The notes below the pieces were generated by a model. That model was not told where the DNA came from and did not search any database. It saw only the letters and a program-made list of their open reading frames with translations. A program made the translations under genes and the position numbers. From Synchiropus splendidus (taxonomy: Eukaryota > Chordata > Actinopteri > Syngnathiformes > Callionymidae), in assembly GCF_027744825.2 (NCBI RefSeq), contig NC_071334.1, positions 34,999,937-35,063,936 of the forward strand: a DNA stretch of 64,000 nt, given 5' to 3'. How positions within the stretch are numbered: position 1 is the first letter of the stretch; every line of letters begins with the position of its first letter. Positions 11,893 to 23,990 of this stretch are shown piece by piece.

Positions 11893-12752
11893 TTGCAGTA
11901 TTTGCGAAGTATTTGCTCACCCATCCAAACGATCAGAGTCAGGTGTCCTAATCACTTGGTGTATAAAGTCAAGCACCAAGGCCTGCAGACTGTTTTGACT
12001 AACATTTGTGAAAGAATGAGACTCTCTCAGGAGCTCAGTGAATTCCAGCGTGCAACTGTCGTAGGATGCCACCTCTACAACAAATCTAGTGATGAAATTT
12101 CCTCGCTTCTAAATATTCCACTGTCAACTGTCAGCTTTTTTATAACAAAATGGAAGAGTTTGGGAACAACAGCAACTCAGCCACAAAGTGGTCGGCCATG
12201 TAAACTGACGGAGAGCGGTCAGTGGATGCTGAGGCGCCTAGTGCAAAGAGGTCGCCGACTTTCTGCACAGTCAAATGCTGCAGAGCTCCAAACTTCATGT
12301 GGACTGAATTAGCCCATGTACAGTACGCAGAGAGCTCCATGGAATGTGTTTCCATGGATGAGCAGCTGCGTCCAAGCCATACATCACCGAGTGCAATGCA
12401 AAGCAACGGATGCAGTGGTGTAAAGCAGGCTGCCACTGGACTATAGAGCAGTGGAGACGCCTTCTCTGGAGTGATGAATCACGCTTTTCCATCTGGCAAT
12501 CTGATGGACCAGTCTGGGTTTGGAGGTTGCCAGGAGAACGGTGCATTTCGGACTGCATTGTGTGTGAAAGTGTGAAATTTGGTGGAGGTGGACCTATGGT
12601 GTGGGGTTGTTTTTCAGAAGTTTGGCTTGGCCCCTTAGTTCCATTGAAATGAACTTTGTACAATTTGTACAATTCTATGCTCCCAAATTTATGGGAACAG
12701 TTTGCACGAGCACATTCATATGTGAGTCATGGCAGGTGAGCGAATACGATAC
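11893..12752 (+). mobile_element. Tc1-like DNA transposon, internally deleted and inactive
   Basis: This is a fish Tc1/mariner element with a degenerate inverted-repeat inner end at each side: GAAGTATTTGCTCACC at 11906-11921 and GGTGAGCGAATAC at 12735-12747, the latter matching the reverse complement of the former at 12 of 13 bases. Between them lies a broken transposase (separate entry). The transposase 3' part is missing and the right terminal repeat follows soon after, so the copy is internally deleted. The outer ends and TA duplication cannot be placed because the left end is diverged and the right end runs into a TA microsatellite. Confidence 0.75.
12016..12690 (+). pseudogene. Tc1-like transposase pseudogene, frameshifted and 3'-truncated
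   Basis: The family protein is a DDE cut-and-paste transposase of about 340 residues that binds the terminal repeats and inserts at TA. Here coding similarity starts at the ATG at 12016 (MRLSQELSEFQRATVVGCHL). It continues through the first helix-turn-helix (SSDEISSLLNIPLSTV) and the GRP linker (QPSGRPCKLTES type) up to a stop at 12310-12312. A shift of frame is needed to resume at about 12410 with MQWCKAGCHW. The first catalytic aspartate is in LLWSDESRFS, followed by FGGGGPMVWGCFS. The second aspartate, the glutamate and the typical WP.QSPDLNPIE segment are absent. Homology is lost near 12690. The upstream ATG at 11875 lies in the untranslated leader and is not used. Not functional. Confidence 0.85.
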
Positions 12753-12753
12753 C

Positions 12754-12761
12754 ATATATAT

Positions 12762-12834
<73 letters not shown>

Positions 12835-12840
12835 TAGATA
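12754..12840. repeat. compound TA and GATA microsatellite
   Basis: A TA run at 12754-12802 is followed by GATA repeats to 12840. It abuts the right inner end of the Tc1 relic and may have grown from the TA-rich terminal repeat or target site. Confidence 0.9.
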
Positions 12841-13365
12841 CTACTACTGACTACTGGCGTTTAAAATAATAACAGTTTTAATATTTAATTACTGAATGGC
12901 TTGGGGCGAAAGGCAGGAGAAGTTTGCTGTGAGGCTGGAGCACTTACCACCAGAATCCTGGAGTCTTCGCTCGGGGGTTAAACTCAGGTTGCCTCTCTGG
13001 ATGCGAGGACACTGGGAGGAGTGGGAACGTAGAGACAAAGACGACCAGTAGAGAAGGAATGCCGGTGTCCTGCTGAGCTAATCCGAGATGGAAGAATAGA
13101 CAGAAGCTGGCCGGAGATAGAGGACGAGACAGAGAATAACCCTGTTAGTCTGGTTCTCAACGGCTTGTTGCCAGAGGGGTTTGACGCTGGTGGTCCGAAG
13201 GCTTGTTCTCGCCAGAGGTAATGAGACCGAGGTGTTTTTGAGACCAACCTCTCTCTGGCCAAATCCAGGAACACATATCTGGACCATAACAGAGATCTTA
13301 ATTGCCTAGGAGTGTCCTGGGATGGACTGGAGACATGCCTGCCTCTCGCCTCCAAAAGCGAGGGA
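12841..13365. other. noncoding stretch, possible continuation of LINE relic
   Basis: The minus strand stays open in overlapping short frames next to the LINE tail at 13370-13570, but no protein similarity was recognised in this part. Confidence 0.4.
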
Positions 13366-13369
13366 TTGG

Positions 13370-13570
13370 CCCCATCTGAGGCCACCATAAAAATATTTGA
13401 GGATGAACTTCCATACTGCCATTGAAAGTGGTCCAAATTTTCCTCTTCCCAGAAAGCTCCTCCCACTCTTCTCTGGAGACTTTCTCAAGCATGTCTTACG
13501 TCTGCCCACTGGCCTCCTTGCAGTGGAACATGCGCGCAGCTTTGCATTTGGCGGCGCATCCAAAATACAT
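13370..13570 (-). mobile_element. LINE ORF2 C-terminal remnant, minus strand
   Basis: The minus strand reads LRACSTARRPVGRRKT and, after a frame change, LEKVSREEWEELSGKRKIW. These match the C-terminal fish LINE motifs FRACPTGRRPRGRPRT and GVPPEELEEVSGEREVW in the correct order. The frame is broken at about 13490, so the copy is dead. The same LINE type recurs at 3725-4055, 10050-10182 and 22838-23010. Confidence 0.7.
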
Positions 13571-13574
13571 CTGG

Positions 13575-16430
13575 CTACCATTTTGAGTATCTCCCAGATT
13601 GCTGAGCATCTTGCAAGTTCCAAACAATAACACTGCTGAGAAAAGTTGTTCTTTTCAGTTATTAGTTCATGACCTCATCACTGAAGATATTTGTGGATGC
13701 ATCTTGAGTCATATATTTATATTGATTTATTTTGCATTGGTTTCATGGGTGCGACCTCATGTTGCTTAAAGATTTTTAAGCAGCAGAAATAAGAAGAAAA
13801 ATAGAAAGGAAAACTGAAAAATAAGGTATATTGTACAGATCATGCACTTGACCATCATAACATTGTCCCACTGTACCACAGCCTACAGTAATTTGTAATG
13901 ATTCACACAACAACAACACAACCAGGGGAAAAGACACTCCTCGCCTCAACTGGTGTAGTCACAGCGGCTCCTGCAGCAGGTTGCCAGGTTGAAATCTGCC
14001 TGACACAGGTGTACACAGAGGTGTGATACGCCTGCAGCAGATTTTTTTTGGGGCGTTCATGGCAGATTGAGAAAAAATGTAACTTGCACTCATAAAAACT
14101 ATGGTCACATATGCAACCAAATTGGTGGCACTCTGGTGGATTTAATGTTTGTCAGTTTCACCACCATGATGTCTTTCTACAGATCTATCTGACGAAAAAG
14201 CTCCTGCTTTTCCAAAATTCTTCTCCCGAAGTGAAAACTGGCTTCCATCCATAATGAGGCAGGAGTTCAGGTTTGTGAGCAGAAGCAGATCCTCGAAAGG
14301 CAGAGAGGAGCCAGACCTGCAGACGATGAACCTCTGACTTGATTTATAGCCTTATAGAAGCTGTCAAATTGCCGTGTGTCTTCTCACTCCACTTCCGCTC
14401 CCTGCACCTCCAGATTCTGTCCGGTGAAAAGCTTGAAACAATTAGCGGCTCCAGGGAAATCACCTCGGCCCATTATATGCTCTGGTTCATTCTTCAAAAT
14501 GGCTTCTTTGACGGCACGTAAAAAAACGATGAGAAGATTGGAGATGTTTCATTTCAGCGAAAGTGACGTTCAGCATCAGGCGGTTTGTGTTTTTAGAGTT
14601 GTGTTTGGACCTCAAATACTAAACTCATTTTGAGGCAGGAAATTGTTCTTGGCGAGAGTAGGACGTCATTACAGCCCTTCACATCAACAGTGACACCAAC
14701 TGTGACTTCCAGACGGTTTGTGCCTCATTTGCAGGATGTTTAGTGAAAAGGCAGCAAGTTTGATGATAAATAAACAAACAGATGACAGTTGTGGGGTCAT
14801 TTTGAAGTTTGCTGTTTGGTTGTGTTCATATGTTTGTTCTGAAATGGAAGCTCAAGATAAAAGATAATAAAAAACTGTCATCTGCTCTTCTTCCATCTCC
14901 AACATTCTTATGAATAAAATGTATTTTTATGTATTTAACATGTTGAAGTAAATGTTACTTCAACATATGTTAATTATTGATATTTTGCATCACATTCTAT
15001 TGACCTTTTCATTAGAATGTATATTTAATTTACATTAAATGTCAAGAAATTTGAACCATATTCAAAATTTATTTTTTGTGTACTCAACACAGAGAAAAAA
15101 ATGCTTATAGTTACATTTTTTTGCTTTATTTTTAATGGTTGAATTTGTTTGACGTCTGACTTGCATTAGCCATCTTGTCTTGAAGATTCCAAAAGTTGTG
15201 TTGCGGCAACTGATCCAGATGGATTTTGCTGTCTTTAAAAGTGATGACAAAGTTTTTTTAGGATCCTGCCACTTCTCATTCATCACACATGAAAACACAA
15301 CGTCTGTGGACACATCTGCTTTTTGTTCTGACTTTTGAATCCTGCTACACTGTCAGATCAAGGCACTCCATGAGCTATCCGGTCAGTAAAGAGACATTAG
15401 TCCAAAAAAAGGTTTTCGATTCACTCGTTTGTGAAGCAGTGTGAGTGTTGGGATCCAAGAGTCCGGAAGAAAGATGTAGTACTTTTAAAAGCATGAAGTA
15501 GAATAAATGTTGAAGTCGTAGCCAACGCGGTATCTCTGAAATGAACTGTGGACTTATGAAAGTGATACTTCCTTTCTTCACATATAAGGTGTGTATATGT
15601 GAGTGATTGACGCTCTCACAGTCATGGTGACGATTCATCTGATGATATTGTTTTTGTTTTGCCAACTGTGTCAAGCTCAACAAACACTATGTGCTTGACA
15701 ATAATGATATAGGAGATTTACTCATTTGAGTTCCATAAGAGTCCATAATAAGAATTGGTTTTCTTCATGCTAAAGTGAGGCACATGACATGTAGGGCCTT
15801 GTGGGGATGAACGCATGGGTTTCTTTGAGTGGCAGGTCCTGAAAAGAGGATGAAGAAGAGTGTTCTTGTTAGTGCTGGACCTCCTGTGGAGGGGGCTGGA
15901 CCCACTGATCAAGGGACAAAGGAGAGTTATGGAGTGGTGACAGAGAGATGTGTGACTGACACCAGTCTCTCTGTGCGTCTATGAGTTTGACCACACGCGT
16001 GCATGTGTGTGTCACAGACCCGACAGTTCACATGAACAGTTAAAAACAGCCCACTGCAGCACGGTGGGACAAAACGCCATGGGACAATACAGCACTGCAT
16101 CTGTGACCTTGTCGTTCCAAGGTGATACAGTCATGAACGTTCGGGTGGATCACTGCAATACTGTACTTGATACACTGAGCTGCTGTTTGTTGAGGAGACC
16201 AGTCCAGTGGTGGCACCTCTCATGGCGGGGCACTTTGATGGATTTGGTATGTTATTGGGGGAGACATGTGGTGTGAGAGCCCCCCTACCGCTGCCCCGGG
16301 AGTGTATGTGTGGTTAAGGCCAAAATTCTGTCTGCTATATGTTCTGCTGCTGAGTCCCGGCTCAGAAGGTTCTCCTGACAGATGCTGATGCGTTTGATGT
16401 TGTAATTCATTCTGCCACGTTCCTCAGTTA
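13575..16430. other. noncoding stretch, nothing firm
   Basis: No exon or named transposon was recognised. It holds a 12-bp perfect hairpin at 14940-14966 within an AT-rich patch (about 14860-15130). Confidence 0.6.
14940..14966. repeat. 12-bp perfect inverted repeat, 3-nt loop
   Basis: ATGTTGAAGTAA, ATG, TTACTTCAACAT form a perfect hairpin. It is in AT-rich noncoding DNA; no gene begins or ends nearby. Confidence 0.9.
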
Positions 16431-16431
16431 A

Positions 16432-16434
<3 letters not shown>

Positions 16435-16518
<84 letters not shown>
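16435..16518. repeat. (AT)42 microsatellite
   Basis: 84 nt of uninterrupted AT dinucleotide, the longest simple repeat in the window. Minus-strand frames of alternating Y and I residues through it are artefacts. Confidence 0.95.
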
Positions 16519-16523
<5 letters not shown>

Positions 16524-16530
16524 TAATATT

Positions 16531-16668
16531 AAATAAATAATATAATAAGAAATAAATGTAAAAGCATATCAATATATGCTTAAATATATATAAATATAAA
16601 TATATATACATATATAAAAGCATATATTGGTATGCTTTTACATTTATTTCTTATTATATTATTTCTTT
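16531..16668. repeat. near-perfect AT-rich inverted repeat
   Basis: The left arm at 16536-16581 and right arm at 16618-16663 are 46-nt reverse complements with one mismatch; imperfect pairing extends outward to 16531 and 16668. The 36-nt loop is itself TA-rich. The arms contain TGTAAAAGCATA and TATGCTTTTACA. It sits next to the (AT)42 run. It could be a MITE, or a replication-slippage palindrome; it should form a stable hairpin or cruciform. Confidence 0.9.
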
Positions 16669-16669
16669 T

Positions 16670-19600
16670 TTAACATTAAAAATAATTGTCAGTGCATTAT
16701 TTTTACACATGATTTGATTATTTTTCTTGACTTGTTTTTTCCACATTTATCTTGTGTTATTTGGTATTCATGCAATCAAATCCGATGTAAAACCTCATTA
16801 TAACTTGTTTTTGTCCGACTTTATTTAAAGACACCGTAATTCATTGATTTAACAAGCTGAATTACACTCTTTGTTGTTGCTGTGTTGTCTTGCCCCCTGT
16901 TTATTGTTGATCCATCTCAGAAACTGTGACTTTGATGTGAAATGTGTCAAAAATGTGTCTTTCATTTCTTGTAAAAGAAAGGAATGTTTTCTACACAGTT
17001 GCTTTATCTTGAGTGGGTGATGTGATGCAGCACATGTGGACGACACATGGACTTTGCGATACAATGATTTCACTTGAAATGTTTCTCTTCTTGTCTTTGC
17101 CTCGTCTTTTATTTTAAAACAGCTGTAATGGACAGAGCAGCTCTAATCAAGCACAGGCTTACCGAACCAAAACAGGCCGAGTCAGGGTCGGGGCGCCGAG
17201 CGCAGCGTGAGACGACGATCTCTCTTCAAACAAAAGCTGGTTAAGATTATTGAAGTTCTTGGTTGTTTAGGGTGAAAGAATGGAGATGAGTGACATTCAA
17301 AAATGCATATTTTCTTTCCAAAAAAAACTGAAAAAACATGAACAATTTTCACATTAGCACTTTCGCTACCTAGGCTCAATAGCAATCAAACTCTCTTAGC
17401 TCCTTGAAACTAAAGCAGGGGGTTTGGCCTGGATCGGTCGTCGGTCCATCGCTGGGCGGGTATAAACTGACAACTATGGAGACAAGCAACACCACAGTGC
17501 CCAAAGGAAACTGTTGATTTACTGTGTTGCTCCATTAACAGTGCTATCATTTACAGCTACATGGCCAATGAAGACTAGAGCAAAATAACTTGATAACACA
17601 AGGAAAAGCGAGAAGAAGGTTCTGTTCCATAGAAAGCACATCCAGGTGGGACTTGATTTCCTCATATGTTCACATGCTAACATGATCAGATCAGGACGTT
17701 ACGATGCCTATGATGTGTTAACACTGATCGTTTGTTTGTCCAGCTGCTCTCAAAAGTTAGTGACAAAACAAACAAAAGTGAAGATTTAATCAGGGCTGTT
17801 TATTGTAAGCTCCTCTGCTCACACATACGCACACACTCCCACACACACGTACACACGGACAAACTCGGTGCTGTTTTTGTTGGAAGCTGTGTGATGTCAT
17901 GAGGGAAAGACCAGGTGCATTGTGTTTGTGTGGAGAGAGCGAGAGAAGGATGGAATTGACCTTGTCTGAGTTCCCCTCATTCCCCCTCTTCTATCTGTCT
18001 GAGGGCAAAATGAAGATTCCTGCTCGCTAACGTCATATTTTAAACAACTTTTTGGCCTCCAGTGTGGAGAACAAAAAAATGGGTTCAAGTTCACATCTTT
18101 ACTCTCTCTACTTTTGTGCATACGTTTTGATCTACATGTTAAAACAAAAGTCGTCGTACAGGTGGGGGAACCAAGTCAGGCTGCTGAGATAGCAGGTTTT
18201 GCTCAAGGGTAACTAGACGTATGGATAAAAACCTTTTTGCATGTAAGTGTATGCTGAACTATATGACTGCACCATAGTGGGACAATTCATTTTCTTATTC
18301 TCTCTGCTCCTTTTCGATCCATGATACAACATGGAAATGGAAGAGTTGCTGTTGTACGCAAGTATTTTCATTTTATTCTGCGTAGCAAGTCCCATTAACC
18401 ATTAAGGGACGTCGACACAAGAGAGTATTTGAGCGTTTTTGGCAGATCTGTGCCATTTCTGATGGTGTGGCTGCTCTCATTTAAGCCATGGTGATTCGCC
18501 ACAATCGTGAACATGTTTCGGAAACCCAGATTTTAACCAAATTTGTGAAGAAAAATTATAATCGATGAATTGCACCATTTTCTGTATATAGTATGCCATA
18601 ACAGTAGAGTGCCTGTAGCTACAATTTCTCCCAAAATTAAAGGGATTTTTGACAAAGCACCAATGTGCTTTGGGATTTTTTTCAGTGAAAAAAGTGTGCC
18701 GGGGCTGAAAATGGGTTGAATAACACTGGTCTGTACAACACAGAATTTGTGTGGACATGGCCTCAGTGTAGTATTGAGTGAGTCTTGTTTCAGGATGAAG
18801 TCGAGTCGAAAATCACCCTTTATTTTTGATAAAACAGCACAGCACAGCCTGTCTTCTTGGAGAATCACAGAGAAGAAAAAAAGACATCTCACAACTTCTC
18901 AAATTGATATGCAGGAGATTTCTTTACTCTTTTCTTTGCTATCAGCATTTGCAACACAGAGCACCAAAATGAGAAACAGCCCTCACAGAGGATGGAGCCC
19001 ACTTCTTCCCTAGGAGATTTTCTTTAAAATGTCATCTGAGTAAAATGACAGCAGGAGCTCTGACTGATGGGATGGAGTAATACAGTCAGTTCCTCACTTC
19101 TGAGCTAGTCAGAGCTAACTGTACTAGAGGTGTAAATGCTCGCTGACTTAAAGTACTAGTGTAGCTGGACCACCAAGTTAGCTGGGTCAAAATTGTTAGT
19201 GGTAGCATGCAGGCGAGTGCTGCAGCCATGCTGTGTGGAGGATGTTGGTTTGAATCAATTGAAAGAGGAGTTAGTGTGCTTGTGTGCGTAAACATCACAT
19301 ATTGTGCTGCAAACGGAGCTGAAATGTCATCACTTGACACAGGACCTGGGAAACATTCCGAGTTAAACAGCTGAAAGGGCAAAGGTTGAAAAGTTGCATT
19401 GCTGGCAGCTTCAGCTGAAAATGAGAGATCTCAGACTGTGTGGCACCAAACGTTGTTTATTTAGTCATAAAGATGTTTGTACTGGATCTTTTTTTTTTTT
19501 AAGTCTATCAATTTATATACTTTGCGTTCTCTTCACAGATGTTTGCTTGTCTCCTGGCTCACCGATTTACCTTCAGACTTTACAGTTTCCCTCTGACAGC

Positions 19601-22600
19601 CATTAAAAGGAACGATCTTGCTTCTCGTTGTTTGGGCTCGTAAAACGTCAAGCCAGCTCTGTTGTTTGAGCAACAAACATAATGTTATTTTGTTAATGGT
19701 AACCGACTGAATCGATTTCTGGATACCATCAAGTGTCCTGTGGCGATGTCACTGATGCAGTCAGTGTCTCAGCAATGAGAAGCAGAAACCGACATTTGAC
19801 AGATAAAATGTCATCACTCAGTCATTGCCAGCGGGCCATGGAGTTTTATGCTGCGTTGCGCATTATATCTTTGGCATGTTTGTTATTTCCTGGAAATGGT
19901 TTTCAGAAAAGTGGCGAGGTATTTACAAGCATCTGTAAATTATTTGATTCAGGGTTGAGCTCAGGTCGGGTCATTATTGCAGCATGAATATGATTGAGTA
20001 GAATTAATGTTTTCATGTCCAACTCTTACCCGAGATAAAGAAACAAAAAAAAGTTAGTTTTTAATCACAAGAAGTAAATCTCTCTCCAATTAGCAACTTG
20101 AGCAATGGATTTCAGCTATTCTGTTTCTTTCGGGATTTCTTGGGAAACACTGAATACCATCATGTTCACCTCCTCCTCCATGATGTGTTATGCGTTATCC
20201 GTTTGTTTCGATGCTTCCACTTTGTTTCAGTACGTTTGTTTATGTGAAAGTTCATCTTTATAAAGTGATCGTGTTTCTGATTGTGTTGTGCTCTCATTTC
20301 AGCTGTGGTGGTGCACGTTACATACTGTACGAATGAAGCTTTTTTCTGTGGAGGTTTTCCCACAAACTGCAGCTGCCTCCAGTTTTTTTTTTTAACAGCG
20401 GAAGGGTAATGTTATATCCTTAGAAGGATGTGAATTTTAACTTTAAGGCAGTAAAAGTCAAATGTCAGTGACAAACTACCAGAAACTGCCTCTGGCTATT
20501 TTGGAGAAAAAAAATGTGAAATTTCGAAATGTGGAGATTTATACATGTCACAACCATGGGACATTTGACAACCATGCTGACCGTACTCCTTCATAAATCG
20601 CCTTAAAAGCAGTAAGTCACACCCAAATTATGTGAGATGAATGCTTTCATAGAACATCTCATGGGAGTTTGTGTTTTTCATCTCTTGCAAGCGTGATAGT
20701 TCAAGATTGACTTGTCCGATACCCAGGTCTTAATGTGCAGAGGACAAACGTTTTCAACATGAGTATAATAAGTTTGCCCAAGATTATTTGGTCTGCAAAG
20801 TCTGATTCACAATTGAACACACAAACCTGTCTGTGTGTCACCTGCAACTCTAGTGATAGATTGACAGCAAACACTGAGGCGAAGCAAACGCAGGATATTT
20901 GTCTTCTCATTTCGTGGCAGCACATCATATTTGCATGTCATTACTGTGCCCACAGCTCACAGAAGCTTCTTTCACGCCCGGCGCCCGCTTTGCGCTGCGC
21001 TGTCTCCTGGGCTCTTGTGCTTATCCAAAAGACCATGTCCTTGCCGCTCTGGTTGTAAAGTTCACTCGCAGTTGTTGACAAACCCGAAGATGCAGTGTGC
21101 TGTCAGTCTCATAGGCATGTTGTGAAATTATGTTTAATTTAAAGTTGCAACAGCAGTACACAGCATCGTCTATAAAGGTTTTTGCATGGTTAGAAACTTC
21201 TTTTGCACTTTTTATGTAAGGAAAGTTGTGTTCAGGATTTGAACCAAGCTTGTTGAGAGCAAGCCTACATGAGAGATTGAGCTCTGATGAGGACTAGTGT
21301 GTTCAAGTGCTAATTCCAGTCACTCATTCAGTTCAACACCCTTCATAAACATCCATCCACCCATTCAACCCCCCTACTCAAGATATTGTAAATGTTCATT
21401 TTAGAACAGGATTTAACATCAGCTAGCTTGACAGAGAAAACTCAAACTGGACGTTCCAACAATTCTGATCAGCGTCTCTGGGGCGTTGGGTGTTTTTTTT
21501 CAACATTTCATTTTTTTGCTAACAGAGCTGAGTGTGCAAATTTAAACGCTAAGCTAAAAATCTAGTATTGGCCTCTGCCAGTCCTCATCTGTTCTGCTGT
21601 TTTTTGTCGACGGCGGCAGTGACAGCTGCCAGTTATGTTCTAAATCTGGACGTAGTTCACTTTTTCATTCCAGAGAGGTCACCGACTCACGGCCGGAGCC
21701 AGGAACCGGTATCTTGTTAGTGTGGCACATTCAGAGTGCTGAAAACCATCTGGCGTAGCACCGCTATACTGAATGAAACCAAACTCTCGACACACAAATA
21801 CAAATAGTGCGCACTTACACACACTTTCTCACGGTCTCACACACATATCGAGTGGTCATCAGCATGTGTAGGTTGAAGCTGCTGAAGGGAGCTATGCACT
21901 CGGCTGACTCGCATCATGTGTGACCCACATTCCTCACTCATTTTCTCACACACTCTCCAGAGTCAGAGTTAACACGCGTGTGCATAAACGCTTTACGATG
22001 GGAATTAAACCTTCACCATGGGGGAGGGGGTAGGGGTTGTAACATAAAAACGCTTTGTGTCTGGCTAGTTATGGCTTTGTTTATTTGAACTTTCATTCAT
22101 GTCACGCATTGGACGGACTGGTCTTTGCACATCTTCCATGGCTTAAACGGCTCAGCGCTCGCGTCCGTCCTGCGCTATATGGGAACTAATACGTGTCCTG
22201 TGGTCCACTTCAGGGGCAAAACAGTAATCAATTACAGTTCCCAACAAGCCCAGTCTGAGTCAGTGTCAGCCAATTAGAATGGCTCTCAGATACGCAGCTG
22301 CACACACGGAACATTCCAGAGGCAGGTGGCCAAGTGAAGTCGGTTCAGAACTCGCCGATCCACTCAGTCACTGGAGTCGCTAAATGGCCTCATGTGTCGG
22401 CACATTTTTAAAGTCGCTTTAGACTTGGGCTGCTTGGTCAAGTTGCCGGTGCGGAACTGTTGTTTACTTCCATGGTTTGCCCATGAACTTATGTGAAACT
22501 TGCACTTGTGTGGCTGAACTCATGAACACAGACACTTTCATCTCTCTCTTGTAACGAAACAACGTGCTGCAGCTCCAGACTGTGAGTAAATCTCTCCTCT

Positions 22601-22835
22601 TTTTCCATGCTGAATGCACAAGCATGGATCCTCAAAGACTACCGCTGAGCATCTACTTACCATCCATATCATCCATCCAGAATCATAACACACATATGTG
22701 GCCTCCATAACTCAGGACAAAGCATCTTGCAGTGATAACTAGCCAATCCCTATTAGAAATAAACTAGTTAATTCTCGAACCCACTTGGGCATCTACCAGC
22801 CGAGCTGCTGCAACTCAAATGGTATTATGGCAGCG
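16670..22835. other. noncoding stretch, nothing firm
   Basis: Short random frames only. A CA-rich patch near 17820-17860 and a poly-T tract near 19490-19500 are the only simple sequence of note. No repeat family or exon was recognised. Confidence 0.6.
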
Positions 22836-22837
22836 TC

Positions 22838-23010
22838 CGAAACATGGAGGCCCAAACGTCCCTCACTCCAGAAAGCACGTGCCCTACTTTCTGTCGTGTT
22901 CTGGGTCTGCTACGTGGTCTCCTGCCTGTTAGTCGTGCCAGGATCACCTCACTCGGGAGGTGTCCAGGTCACATCTGGACAAGATGCAAGAGCCACCTCA
23001 ACTGGCTTCC
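22838..23010 (-). mobile_element. LINE ORF2 C-terminal remnant, minus strand
   Basis: The minus strand reads QLRWLLHLVQM, a stop, PGHLPSEV, ILARLTGRRPRSRPRTR, then after a short deletion VLSGVRDVWASMF. This follows the fish LINE tail (QMRWLGHLVRMPPGRLPSEV, FRACPTGRRPRGRPRTR, VAGERDVWASLL). One stop and a deletion make it non-functional. Forward frames over the same bases are shadows. Confidence 0.8.
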
Positions 23011-23929
23011 CCTGGAGCTTCCAGAAAGCACCGTACACGTGTTCCCTTGAAAGATAGTTTCCTTCTACAGAAAATTCTTCAACAAGAAACCCCTGACCAA
23101 CAAACCATGACCTGGACCTTTAATGACTCAGATAGGCATCTATTCATGTCTTATCTTCAGTGGAACGTGAAAACACCGCGTTACATCAACAAGCCACACC
23201 TGGGAGCGCGTGCACAGTCAGTCCAGTCGGAGTCGAGCTCTGAACCTGCTTATCTTGATGTGTCTGAATCAGCATTCATCAGCTGGAAGCACAGACAGCG
23301 CAGGCCCTATGCTGCCCTCTCATCATCTGCAGGCCAAAGATGGCAGAGATTATGAGGAATCAGAGACCAAGGATGAGCGAGAATGGAATGCAGAAGGGGG
23401 CCGCGAGAAGGAGGGATGAAAGCTGGAGAAAGGGTTGTCAGGAATAATGGAGAAGCAGCATTTATCAGACTGGATCTGGGCTGGAGGGGGGAGGGAGGCC
23501 GAGAAGCTAGAGATGGATGGAAGAGAGTGGGAGGTCAGCAGCTATGATGGGTGAGTGAACAAGGCGACACAGGGGTCAATGACTGCTCCGTCAAGGATTC
23601 CTTTAGCGTTAAAAGGGCATAGGAAAGTTGTTCTGGTCCCGCTTAGCTTTGGTGTCACCGCTTTGATGAATGAATATAGTTCGCTGGTTGTAGTCAAGAG
23701 TCTTGTCTTTACAATAATGTGATCAGGATTCAGATAAAAGTGTTATGATATCAGAAGTTCCATTGTATCACCTGGAAATATTAGCTGTGCATGTTCCTGT
23801 AAAACAGCCGTCACAAACTCAACTTGCCCGAGAGTTAAGTGTGTATGAGGATGGGCCACAGTGAGTATTTTATGAAGCAGTATTCTAGAGTGAAACTCCG
23901 ACCTCCAGCCGGACTGTTTTTCAACTCTG

Positions 23930-23990
23930 GGAGGAGTCCAGAGTGCCCTGAGGAAACCTACACAAGTGTTGGGAGAACATGCAAACGCCA
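23930..23990 (+). repeat. fragment of a fish SINE/LINE-tail repeat
   Basis: Contains AGAGTGCCCTGAGGAAACC and GGGAGAACATGCAAACGCC, matching the widespread repeat segment with a GGAGGAAACC...GGGAGAACATGCAAACTCC signature. Copies of other parts of what looks like the same repeat are at 40124-40345 and 62425-62600. Confidence 0.6.

Noticed and set aside
12601..12807. Plus-strand frame ending in Y-I repeats
   Set aside because: It joins a piece of the Tc1 relic to the TA microsatellite in the wrong frame.
16285..16623. Minus-strand 112-codon frame of alternating Y and I
   Set aside because: It is a translation of the AT microsatellite.
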